A stretch of DNA of 22,362 nt from Azoarcus sp. (GTDB taxonomy: Bacteria; Pseudomonadota; Gammaproteobacteria; Burkholderiales; Rhodocyclaceae), in assembly GCA_031259795.1 (NCBI GenBank), contig JAIRLA010000036.1, positions 1-22,362 on the forward strand, in the 5' to 3' direction. Under the pieces are notes generated by a model, which searched no databases, was not told the DNA's origin, and saw only the letters and a program-made list of their open reading frames with translations. Positions within the stretch are counted from its first letter, which is position 1. Every line of letters begins with the position of its first letter. Both the position numbers and the translations under genes were made by a program. Below, piece by piece: positions 14,611 to 22,362 of this stretch.

Positions 14611-14636
14611 AGAGTGCGTGCCTCCGGCTGCACTCT
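14611..14636 (-). terminator. Hairpin after the AT-rich two-gene unit
   Basis: AGAGTGC (14611-14617) pairs with GCACTCT (14630-14636), with a possible inner GCC/GGC pairing. It sits 11 bases after the stop of the 239-residue gene. A T-tract is lacking, so termination is only possible. Confidence 0.35.
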
Positions 14637-14647
14637 GATATGGGACG

Positions 14648-15367
14648 TTACGCAGTTTGATTGACAGGCCCACCCTGCGCGGCACCCCCCGTACCGAGCG
14701 TATTCTGAGTGGCGGCATTTCCAGCACTTTCCAAGAGTACTTTTAAAGTATCAATCAATTCAGAGGGATGAGCAAGGTTAATCGAGAACCCGGCGTCCTG
14801 TCCATTATTTATACTTACATCATCAATCGACATCTCGAAAATATCGTAAAGATATTTAACATTTACTTCAATTTCCGCAATCCGGCCAAGTCGAAGAATA
14901 CAACATAATTTCAATTCTGCTATTTTTATATCCTTCCATTTTTGATCGTAATGCTTCGAAAAAGTATCATTTTCGAATGTTGAAAAAAGAGAAAGCGCCG
15001 CATCATATTGTCCTATATCATAATATTGACAGCCTAAAAGTTCTTTTGCGTATAGATAATTAGCGTTTCTTTTTCCAAATTCTAATGCTTTTTTAAGTTG
15101 TATTTCGACAATTTGATCTCTCTCTTCTATACCCTCAATATTATTCGGCAAATGATACCAAGCATAACCTAAAAGGTACTCCTCTTCAGGCGTTCTTTTT
15201 TTACCATTCAATATGCCTATAGCCTTACGGAGACACGCGACCGATTCTAATGAATCTGTAGAAGAAGTACCGGCCATGATTAAAACATCCACATTGTCAC
15301 AATCCAGCGCTTTGCCGGATGCAACAATATCATACGAATCGGGTACGGGACTAGGGAAATTTTTCAT
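14648..15367 (-). CDS. AT-rich hypothetical protein with TPR-like helices
   Basis: I do not recognise this 239-residue protein. It is cytosolic by appearance, with no signal peptide or membrane helix. The centre looks like helical repeats of the TPR type: EEYLLGYAWYHLP (about 61-73), then VEIQLKKALEFGKRNANYLY and AKELLGCQYYDIGQYDAALS (about 87-126), and a further helix pair around IKIAELKLCCILRLGRIAEI (148-167). The last 28 or so residues (AGNAATQNTLGTGGAAQGGP...) are low-complexity and encoded by GC-rich DNA, unlike the rest. The start overlaps the upstream 107-residue gene as ATGA, so the two are coupled. Base composition is far below the neighbours, which suggests recent transfer. A scaffold or immunity-type role is conjecture. 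Confidence 0.7.
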   Translation of the reverse strand: MKNFPSPVPDSYDIVASGKALDCDNVDVLIMAGTSSTDSLESVACLRKAIGILNGKKRTPEEEYLLGYAWYHLPNNIEGIEERDQIVEIQLKKALEFGKRNANYLYAKELLGCQYYDIGQYDAALSLFSTFENDTFSKHYDQKWKDIKIAELKLCCILRLGRIAEIEVNVKYLYDIFEMSIDDVSINNGQDAGFSINLAHPSELIDTLKVLLESAGNAATQNTLGTGGAAQGGPVNQTA

Positions 15368-15687
15368 AGTCGACTAAATAGCAGCTGATCTAACGCAGCG
15401 ACATCATTATCAAAACAATTTGATTGATAGATATATTGTCGCACACTATTCCCTAGTAATGGATCAGGGTCCAATGCCGCAAGTCTAACCAAATTCATCA
15501 ATTCGACCGTACCAGGTGATCTGCGCAACCACCAATGAAATGCACCATTTCGATCATGTTCAGATCCCTCCTCATCTCCTGGTTTATAAAGCGCGTTCTG
15601 TTCCAAAAAAAGCTCATCAGGGTACATGCCGAATGTCTCCCATTCAGGAGGGAAATTCATTATGGCAAGAAAATCATGCTTTGTCAT
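15364..15687 (-). CDS. AT-rich hypothetical protein, immunity-like
   Basis: This 107-residue acidic protein has no membrane segment. Striking features are the aromatic-rich N-terminus FLAIMNFPPEWETFGMYPDE, the stretch EHDRNGAFHWWLRRSPGTVE at about 43-62, and a helical C-terminus (NLVRLAALDPDPLLGNSVRQ). Small acidic proteins with such compact, tryptophan-rich patterns are often immunity proteins of polymorphic toxins, but I cannot name a family and no toxin gene is in the window. It begins 36 bases after the dnaJ stop on the same strand and ends in an ATGA overlap with the 239-residue gene. The 5' end is GC-richer than the body. No clear ribosome site precedes the ATG at 15685-15687, so read-through from dnaJ may express it. 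Confidence 0.65.
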   Translation of the reverse strand: MTKHDFLAIMNFPPEWETFGMYPDELFLEQNALYKPGDEEGSEHDRNGAFHWWLRRSPGTVELMNLVRLAALDPDPLLGNSVRQYIYQSNCFDNDVAALDQLLFSRL

Positions 15688-15723
15688 GGCAAAGTGTCGC
15701 GGGAACGCTCGGCGGGGGGGCGC

Positions 15724-16869
15724 TCAGGTGCCGAAGAACTCCTTGACCTTGTCCATCCACGATTTGGCTTTGGGGTTGTGGCGGTCGGCGTTGCCGCACG
15801 AGATTTCGTCGAATTCGCGCAGCAGTTCGCGCTGGCGCTCGGTGAGGTTGACCGGCGTTTCCACGACGACGTGGCACATCAGGTCGCCGCGGGTCTGGTT
15901 GCGCACGTTCTTGATGCCTTTGCTGCGCAGGCGGAATACTTTGCCGCTTTGTGTTTCCGCCGGGATTCTCAGTCTTGCCATGCCTTCGAGGGTGGGAATT
16001 TCGATCTCGCCGCCAAGCGCGGCGGTGGCGAAGCTGATCGGCATTTCGCAGTGCAGGTCGTCGTGCTCGCGTTCGAATACGGTGTGGGCGCGGATGTGGA
16101 TTTCGACGTAGAGGTCGCCCGGAGGGCCGCCGTTTACGCCCGGCTCTCCATGGCCGACGTGGCGCAGGCGCATGCCTTCGTCGATGCCGGCGGGGATTTT
16201 GACTTCGAGGGTCTTTTGCCGTTTTACCCGGCCCGCGCCGCCGCAGTCGCGGCAGGGGTCGGGAATGATGCGCCCGCTGCCGTGGCATTGTTGACAGGGT
16301 TGCTGGAGGGAGAAAAAGCCTTGCTGGATGCGGATCTGGCCGGAACCGCCGCAGCTCGGGCAGGTCTTGGCCTGCGTGCCGGGTTTGGCGCCGGTGCCGT
16401 GGCAGGTGGGACATTCTTCGATGGTGGGGATGCGGATGGTCTTGTTTGCGCCGCGCGCCGCTTCTTCGAGGGTGATTTCGAGGTTGTAGCGCAAGTCCGC
16501 GCCGCGGTAGACGTTGGAGCGTCCCCGGCCGCGCCCGCCGCCGCTGAACAGATTGCTGAAGATGTCGGAGAAGGCGTCGTCGAAGTTTTCGAAGCCGCTG
16601 TTGAAACCGCCTCCGCCCGCGCCCGCGCCGCCCGCGGCCATTGATTCGACGCCAGCGTGACCGAAGCGGTCGTAGACTTCGCGCTTCTGGGGGGTGGAGA
16701 GCACTTCGTAGGCTTCCTTGGCCTCCTTGAATTTTTCCTCGGCGCTCTTGTTGTCCGGGTTGCGGTCCGGGTGGTATTTCATCGCCAGTTTGCGATAAGC
16801 CTTTTTGATGTCGTCTTCGCTGGCGTCGCGTTTGATGCCGAGGATGTCGTAGTAGTCTTTCTTGGCCAT
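15724..16869 (-). CDS. dnaJ: Hsp40 co-chaperone DnaJ
   Basis: DnaJ (381 residues) delivers unfolded clients to DnaK and stimulates its ATPase. The J domain (1-70) has the HPD motif at 33-35. A Gly-rich linker with [13 protein letters not shown] and a Phe/Asp segment runs to about 118. The zinc-binding domain has four CxxCxGxG motifs starting at Cys153, Cys170, Cys192 and Cys206. The two substrate-binding beta domains and a C-terminal DKVKEFFGT follow. It is a type I DnaJ of normal length. The start lies 3 bases after the stop of a 55-codon frame and has only a weak ribosome site (CGGAA), so translation may be coupled. It is downstream of grpE and dnaK and expected to be heat-inducible. Confidence 0.98.
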   Translation of the reverse strand: MAKKDYYDILGIKRDASEDDIKKAYRKLAMKYHPDRNPDNKSAEEKFKEAKEAYEVLSTPQKREVYDRFGHAGVESMAAGGAGAGGGGFNSGFENFDDAFSDIFSNLFSGGGRGRGRSNVYRGADLRYNLEITLEEAARGANKTIRIPTIEECPTCHGTGAKPGTQAKTCPSCGGSGQIRIQQGFFSLQQPCQQCHGSGRIIPDPCRDCGGAGRVKRQKTLEVKIPAGIDEGMRLRHVGHGEPGVNGGPPGDLYVEIHIRAHTVFEREHDDLHCEMPISFATAALGGEIEIPTLEGMARLRIPAETQSGKVFRLRSKGIKNVRNQTRGDLMCHVVVETPVNLTERQRELLREFDEISCGNADRHNPKAKSWMDKVKEFFGT

Positions 16870-16872
16870 GGT

Positions 16873-17040
16873 TTATTCCGGTGTGTTTGCCGCCCGCCCG
16901 CGGGCGAACGCCTGGCCATTCAGGGAAGTTTTTCCGGCGGGGAATTCGCTTTTCCGGGCGCTTTCCGGCTTGCCGCGCATGTCAGGAGGCGGGTCCATTG
17001 CCGGATGCGGCGCGGCGGCGGATGGCGGTGGTTGGCGCAT
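16873..17040 (-). CDS. Possible small protein between dnaK and dnaJ
   Basis: A 55-codon frame starts at an ATG (17038-17040) preceded by GGAG with a 6-base gap, and ends with TAA 3 bases before the dnaJ start. The peptide begins MRQPPPSAAAPHPAMDPPPD, then becomes basic (MRGKPESARKSEF) and ends ARGRAANTPE. It is rich in proline, alanine and arginine, with no membrane helix and no recognised domain. The ribosome-binding site and the tight junction to dnaJ favour translation, perhaps as a leader that feeds ribosomes to dnaJ. Against it, short open frames are common in GC-rich DNA and the composition is unremarkable. It is a candidate only. Confidence 0.4.
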   Translation of the reverse strand: MRQPPPSAAAPHPAMDPPPDMRGKPESARKSEFPAGKTSLNGQAFARGRAANTPE

Positions 17041-17067
17041 GGAATTCTCCGGGGGGGTTAACGGACA

Positions 17068-17090
17068 ACGGGGATGACGAGCATCCCCGT
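17068..17090 (-). terminator. Hairpin between dnaK and dnaJ
   Basis: ACGGGGATG (17068-17076) and CATCCCCGT (17082-17090) form a perfect 9-bp stem with a 5-base loop, 67 bases after the dnaK stop. No T-tract follows. It may attenuate transcription or protect the dnaK mRNA end, so that dnaJ is made at lower levels. Confidence 0.4.
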
Positions 17091-17157
17091 GCCGCGAGGC
17101 GTGGAAAAGGCATTGTCCAGAAATGGCGGCGAAAGAGAGGGAAAGGGCGCGTTCCTT

Positions 17158-19086
<1,929 letters not shown>

Positions 19087-19173
19087 GAGTCTATTCCTTT
19101 GTCGATGAAAATCTGTGCGCGGACCCTCCGGCGGTCCGGCGTTGGAACGAATATGGGGCGGCGCGGCGCGCTT

Positions 19174-19875
19174 TCAAGTTTTGGCCTTCGCAACCATCAC
19201 CATTGCGGGACGGATGACGCGCTCGTGCAGCAAGTACCCCTTCTGCAACACCTCAATGACGGTGTTTGGTTCGGCGTCGGCTTCGAGCGTGCCGATGGCC
19301 TGGTGCCTGTTGGGGTCGAATTTCTGCCCGAGGGGGTTTTCCTCGGCGAGATTCGCGCTCTCGAAGGCGGCGGCGAGTTGCCGCAGGGTTAGTTCCACCC
19401 CCTCGCGCAGTTTTTCCAGCGTCTGGTTTTCGATGGCGAGCGCCGCCTCCAGGCTGTCCTTGACCGGCAGCATCGCGCCGGCGAACTTTTCGGCGGCGAA
19501 TTTCGCGGCCTTGGCGACGTCTTCCTGAGCGCGGCGGCGGACGTTCTCGGTCTCGGCTCTTGCCCGCAGCCAAGCGTTGTAGTGTTCGGCGGCCTTTGCC
19601 TCGGCCTCGGCCAGCGCGGCGGAGAAGTCGATCTGCGGTTCAACGATTTGCCAGGCATCGGGGCAGGCGGCATCGGCGTATGTTTCGGTTTCGGCGGCAT
19701 AGGCCTCGTCAGCGCGCGCCTCGGCGGGGTATGCGTCCGCGCCGGCGTCGGCGCGCGCCGCCAGCGCGGCTTCCGGCGTTGCCGGGACGGGAGAGGGCGA
19801 GGCGGCGGCGGGATCGGCGTCCTTGGGCGGAACAGGCTGGGCCTGGCTGACCGGATTGGGTTGATCGGGCGGCAT
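19174..19875 (-). CDS. grpE: Nucleotide exchange factor GrpE
   Basis: GrpE (233 residues) exchanges ADP for ATP on DnaK. The long N-terminal 80 residues are alanine/proline/glutamate-rich and disordered. The coiled coil starts near [20 protein letters not shown], followed by [19 protein letters not shown], typical of GrpE. The C-terminal beta-wing has [20 protein letters not shown], then [20 protein letters not shown] and AMVMVAK. At 233 residues it is longer than the usual 170-200 because of the N-terminal tail. GAGGA lies 9 bases upstream of the ATG. It opens grpE-dnaK-dnaJ, with a sigma32-like promoter about 32 bases before the start. No hrcA is present in the window. Confidence 0.97.
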   Translation of the reverse strand: MPPDQPNPVSQAQPVPPKDADPAAASPSPVPATPEAALAARADAGADAYPAEARADEAYAAETETYADAACPDAWQIVEPQIDFSAALAEAEAKAAEHYNAWLRARAETENVRRRAQEDVAKAAKFAAEKFAGAMLPVKDSLEAALAIENQTLEKLREGVELTLRQLAAAFESANLAEENPLGQKFDPNRHQAIGTLEADAEPNTVIEVLQKGYLLHERVIRPAMVMVAKAKT

Positions 19876-19913
19876 GAGCGGCTATCCTCAAGGTGCTGTG
19901 CGAGCTTTTCAAG

Positions 19914-19939
19914 CTGGGGATGGCGCGGCGGATTTCAAG
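19914..19939 (-). promoter_or_regulatory. Sigma32 (heat-shock) promoter of grpE-dnaK-dnaJ
   Basis: On the minus strand CTTGAAA (19939-19933) and CCCCAG (19919-19914) are 13 bases apart, close to the RpoH consensus CTTGAAA-N11-16-CCCCAT. The upstream TCTCGCCCCT also fits the extended -35. The predicted start near 19907 leaves a leader of about 32 bases to the grpE ATG. A second CTTGAAA just downstream (19913-19907) has no matching -10. Confidence 0.8.
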
Positions 19940-19988
19940 AGGGGCGAGAACTTTTTGCCGGCGGCGGACCCGGCGGGCGCGCCCGGAT

Positions 19989-20016
19989 GCATGCCGCGCC
20001 CTTGGCGCGGGCATGC
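19989..20016. other. Strong near-perfect palindrome between grpE and the TolC-type gene
   Basis: GCATGCCGCGCC (19989-20000) pairs with GGCGC-G-GGCATGC (20004-20016) with one bulged G and a 3-base loop. It lies in the 318-base divergent gap upstream of both genes. Position before both starts argues against a terminator. It could be an operator or a hairpin in a leader. A smaller GGGCGC/GCGCCC hairpin is at 20110-20128. Confidence 0.45.
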
Positions 20017-20193
20017 CGCAAGTGGTACATAGTGAACGGTATGAGCGCCACAGATCATATTTACTGGTAATCTGCCGGCGCGGAGAAGGCACCGGGATAG
20101 AGCGGAAACGGGCGCATCCGTAGCGCCCTCGCGCGCTTCTCCGTTCCGGAAACGGGGCGTTTCAATGCTTCCTTCTTTCCTGTTCCGAAAATC

Positions 20194-21684
20194 ATGGCAT
20201 ACAGCGTGATGATGAGTTCCCTCCTCCGCGGCCTCGCCTGCTGCCTCGTCCTGCTGGCCGCCGCCCCGGCCCTCGCCGCCTTGTCCGAGCCTTCCCGGCC
20301 CAGCATGCCCGGCAGGGAAATTCCCTTGGACGGGCAATCCGTCGACCTGACCCTGGACGACGCGATATTTCTCGGCCTGCGCAACAATCGCGCCATCCAT
20401 GGCGCTTATCTCGAACGCACCGCGCAAAAGTTCGACCTGAAAGTCGCGGAAGACCGTTTCGCGCCCAAGATCGTCGTCAAGAGCCGCCACATCGCCGCCC
20501 AGAACCAGAACGATCGCTACAGCCAGACCGAGGTGACGCCGGAAACCACGCTGTTGAGCCATTACGGCACCCGCTTCAGCCTGTCGTGGAACAACCGGGT
20601 GACGCAGGCCAACGATGGCGGCTACACCCGCAACGATGGCGCTTCCTTCACCATCGTCCAGCCGTTGTTGCGCGGGGCCGGGCGCGATGTGGTCACCGCG
20701 CCGCTGCGCATGGCGCACCTGACCGAACGCGTCAACCGGCTGAAGCTCAAAGCCACGGTCTCGAACACCATCACCCAGATCATCACCGCTTACCACGAAC
20801 TGCTGCGCGCGCAGGAGCACTCGAAGATCGCCCGCGATGCGCTGGCGCGCTCGCACCAACTGGTGGAAATGAACAAAACCCTGATCGCCAGCGGTTTCAT
20901 GGTCGAAACCGAAATCGTGCAGGCCGAGGCCGACATCATCATCCAGGAAGCGGCGATCCTGGAGACCGCCAACCAGCTTGATGCCGCCCGGCTCAAATTG
21001 CTGCGCTTGCTCGCCCTCGATCTGGACACGCAAATCCGGGCCGCCGACGCGCTTGCCGCCCGTTATGTCCGCGTCAGCCAGGAACAGGCGCTCGCCGTCG
21101 CGCGCGGGCAGCAACCGGCTTACCTCATCCAGCGCCTCGCCGTCGAACAGGCCGCCATCAATCTTGCCGTGGCCCGCAACGAAAACCAGTGGGACGTTTC
21201 GTTGATCGGCGGCGCCAGCCAGGTCCGCGACCGCTACCCTTCCGAAAATGGCTACCGCACCGACCATAGCTGGGAGAACCGCGCCGGCATCAAGATCGAC
21301 ATCCCCTTTGGCGATCTGAGCCGCCATCAGGCCGAAGTGCACGCCCGCGTAAACGCCAGGAACCAGGACATCCGCCTGAGCGACGCACAGCAGACGCTCG
21401 AACGCGAAGTCAACGACGCCGTGCGCGATCTCGATACACGCTGGCAACAATACGGAATCGCCCGGCGCGCCTGCGACCTGTCGCGCCGCAAACTGGAAAT
21501 CGAATGGGAAAAACTGCGAGTCGGCCTCTCCAGCAACTTTGAAGTGCTTTCCTACGAAGCGGATTTGCGCAGCGCCGAAACGGCCCGCATCAATTCGCTG
21601 ATCGCCTACCTCAATTCACAGGCCATGCTGGATCAGACGCTGGGCGCCACGCTGGAGAGCTGGGACATCGAACTCAACGACTGA
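20194..21684 (+). CDS. TolC-family outer membrane efflux protein (orphan)
   Basis: This 496-residue protein is an outer-membrane factor of the TolC/OEP family, which forms trimeric channels for efflux pumps or type I secretion. A signal peptide ends at ALA-A near residue 29; the upstream ATG, and ATGs 5 and 6 codons later, all remain possible starts. The body is long amphipathic helices (for example EHSKIARDALARSHQLVEMN and EIVQAEADIIIQEAAILETA) alternating with beta stretches (TRFSLSWNNRVTQ, ASFTIVQPLLRGAGRD), as in the two OEP repeats. The QPLLRG(A)G motif is common in the family. There is no lipobox, so it is not lipid-anchored. No membrane-fusion or inner-membrane pump gene lies beside it, so its partner is elsewhere. 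No clear ribosome site is seen. Confidence 0.88.
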   Translation: MAYSVMMSSLLRGLACCLVLLAAAPALAALSEPSRPSMPGREIPLDGQSVDLTLDDAIFLGLRNNRAIHGAYLERTAQKFDLKVAEDRFAPKIVVKSRHIAAQNQNDRYSQTEVTPETTLLSHYGTRFSLSWNNRVTQANDGGYTRNDGASFTIVQPLLRGAGRDVVTAPLRMAHLTERVNRLKLKATVSNTITQIITAYHELLRAQEHSKIARDALARSHQLVEMNKTLIASGFMVETEIVQAEADIIIQEAAILETANQLDAARLKLLRLLALDLDTQIRAADALAARYVRVSQEQALAVARGQQPAYLIQRLAVEQAAINLAVARNENQWDVSLIGGASQVRDRYPSENGYRTDHSWENRAGIKIDIPFGDLSRHQAEVHARVNARNQDIRLSDAQQTLEREVNDAVRDLDTRWQQYGIARRACDLSRRKLEIEWEKLRVGLSSNFEVLSYEADLRSAETARINSLIAYLNSQAMLDQTLGATLESWDIELND

Positions 21685-21887
21685 TGCAGCTTCGCAGAGA
21701 AGAAAAGACGCGAGACCGCGGGCGAAACCAGACTCCTGGCGAGGGGAGGGGAATCCATCGGAAGAATTCGCCATTACGCCCCTCCCCCCTCGCCATTACG
21801 AAAGCCGCCCACCCCCACCATTACGAAAGTCGCCCCACTCGTCATTGCGAGGAGCGAATCGACGTGGCAACCCAGTTCGTTCCATGC

Positions 21888-21942
21888 GGAGCGCAGCGAC
21901 GCTGATTTCTTTGCGGTGGAGCGTGAACAGGCGTTCCCTTCC
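21888..21942 (+). repeat. 55-bp direct repeat, first copy
   Basis: Bases 21888-21942 (starting GGAGCGCAGCGACGCTGATT) recur at 22106-22160 with only 2 mismatches in 55. The offset is 218 bases. The first copy lies in the loop of the large palindrome. Confidence 0.9.
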
Positions 21943-22105
21943 TTCGCTCCCCTTTTAATCAGCGGCGCTGCGCGCCGGATAGAAGGAACTGGATTTCCAC
22001 GTCGCTGCGCTCCTCGCAATGACGAGGTGGGAAAGGCTTGCGCAATGACGAGGTGGGGAAGGCTTGCGCAATGACGAGGTTGGGGGGACTTTCACAATGG
22101 TGGGG

Positions 22106-22160
22106 GGAGCGCAGCGACGCTGTTTTCTTTGCGGCGGAGCGTGAACAGGCGTTCCCTTCC
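22106..22160 (+). repeat. 55-bp direct repeat, second copy
   Basis: This is the second copy of the 55-bp unit (starting GGAGCGCAGCGACGCTGTTT), outside the palindrome and just after the 26-bp tandem units. Sequence beyond 22173 no longer resembles the first copy's flank. Confidence 0.9.
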
Positions 22161-22259
22161 CTCCCCCCTTTTCATCTGGCCAGGCGCGGTTTCAGCCTCG
22201 GCGATTTCCATCAGGAATTGTTCGACATGCGCTGACCGGCGGGGCGATTGCAAACCGCG

Positions 22260-22361
22260 TCAACGATCCGCGCTTTCCGGATTCTCCCGCAATCGCCGGA
22301 TGCGCTCGCCGGTACCGGGGTGTGAAGAGAGCCAATCCAGGTACTTTTCAATGCCGTCTTC
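22260..22361 (-). CDS. M48-type metallopeptidase, C-terminal end only
   Basis: The last 33 residues of a minus-strand gene enter from the right edge: EDGIEKYLDWLSSHPGTGER then IRRLRENPESADR. The 'LSSHP.T.ERI..LR' ending is typical of M48-family zinc metallopeptidases (HtpX/Oma1/BepA-like), where it follows the third zinc ligand. The HEXXH motif would be outside the window. Which M48 subgroup it belongs to cannot be told. It converges with the repeat-filled gap. Confidence 0.65.
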   Translation of the reverse strand, partial: EDGIEKYLDWLSSHPGTGERIRRLRENPESADR

Positions 22362-22362
22362 G

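Larger units (their letters stand above)
21770..22170. repeat. Composite palindromic repeat element (copy 2)
   Basis: This fills most of the 575-base gap 21685-22259. CCATTACGAAAG-like units (about 21792-21830) lead into inverted arms at 21840-21883 and 21981-22024 (38 of 44 positions match, starting CGTCATTGCGAGGAGCG). A 26-bp tandem unit starting at 22020, 22046 and 22072 (TGACGAGGTGGG...GCGCAA) follows. It has the same build as the element at 6453-6650. It contains a 55-bp direct repeat listed separately. Confidence 0.8.

Noticed and set aside
14611..14636. CIRCE-like element (HrcA operator) because of GAGTGC and GCACTC words
   Set aside because: CIRCE has GCACTC first and GAGTGC second with a 9-base spacer. 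Here the order is reversed and the site follows a gene instead of preceding one.
21770..22170. A CRISPR array
   Set aside because: The repeated units are palindromic, uneven in spacing (26-28 bases) and lack unique spacers. They fit REP-like elements.

Overview
The window looks like chromosome from a GC-rich betaproteobacterium. This is an inference from gene content and order (trmJ end, rnfABCDGE, rpmB-rpmG, radC back to back with coaBC-dut, grpE-dnaK-dnaJ) and from base composition: one 60-base line inside dnaJ, at 15841, has 39 G/C. A Rhodocyclales-like lineage would fit, but nothing here proves it.

Layout. 1-1080: the tail of a TrmJ-like tRNA methyltransferase, a small helix-turn-helix regulator with a likely operator, and a BrnA antitoxin whose BrnT toxin partner survives only as a C-terminal remnant. 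1148-6324 (minus): a complete rnfABCDGE operon, mostly joined by ATGA overlaps, with a credible sigma70 promoter. 6379-6765: a composite palindromic repeat and a hairpin. 6766-9471 (minus): a DUF2946-type protein followed by a TonB-dependent copper receptor of the OprC/NosA type that keeps the CxxxM and HxM copper ligands. 9781-10816 (minus): a MaoC-type hydratase, then rpmB-rpmG with a clear terminator. 11016-13890: radC (minus), divergent from coaBC-dut-NUDIX (plus). 13891-15687: a degraded and acquired segment holding a frameshifted small gene and a strikingly AT-rich two-gene unit (one 60-base line at 14941 has only 21 G/C). 15724-19875 (minus): grpE-dnaK-dnaJ behind a sigma32-like promoter, with an unreported 55-codon frame between dnaK and dnaJ. 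20194-21684 (plus): an orphan TolC-type outer membrane protein. 21770-22170: a second composite repeat with a 55-bp direct repeat. 22260-22361 (minus): the end of an M48-type metallopeptidase.

How the parts work together. Rnf is a membrane electron-transfer complex carrying flavins and iron-sulfur clusters. The copper receptor with its DUF2946 neighbour forms an outer-membrane copper uptake unit. coaBC, dut and the NUDIX gene form a small nucleotide and cofactor operon. GrpE, DnaK and DnaJ are the Hsp70 machine.

The best candidates for something undescribed are the AT-rich bicistron downstream of dnaJ (14648-15687), which resembles an immunity or accessory cassette but which I cannot assign, and the small frame between dnaK and dnaJ. 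No CRISPR array, tRNA, rRNA, transposase or phage gene was seen.
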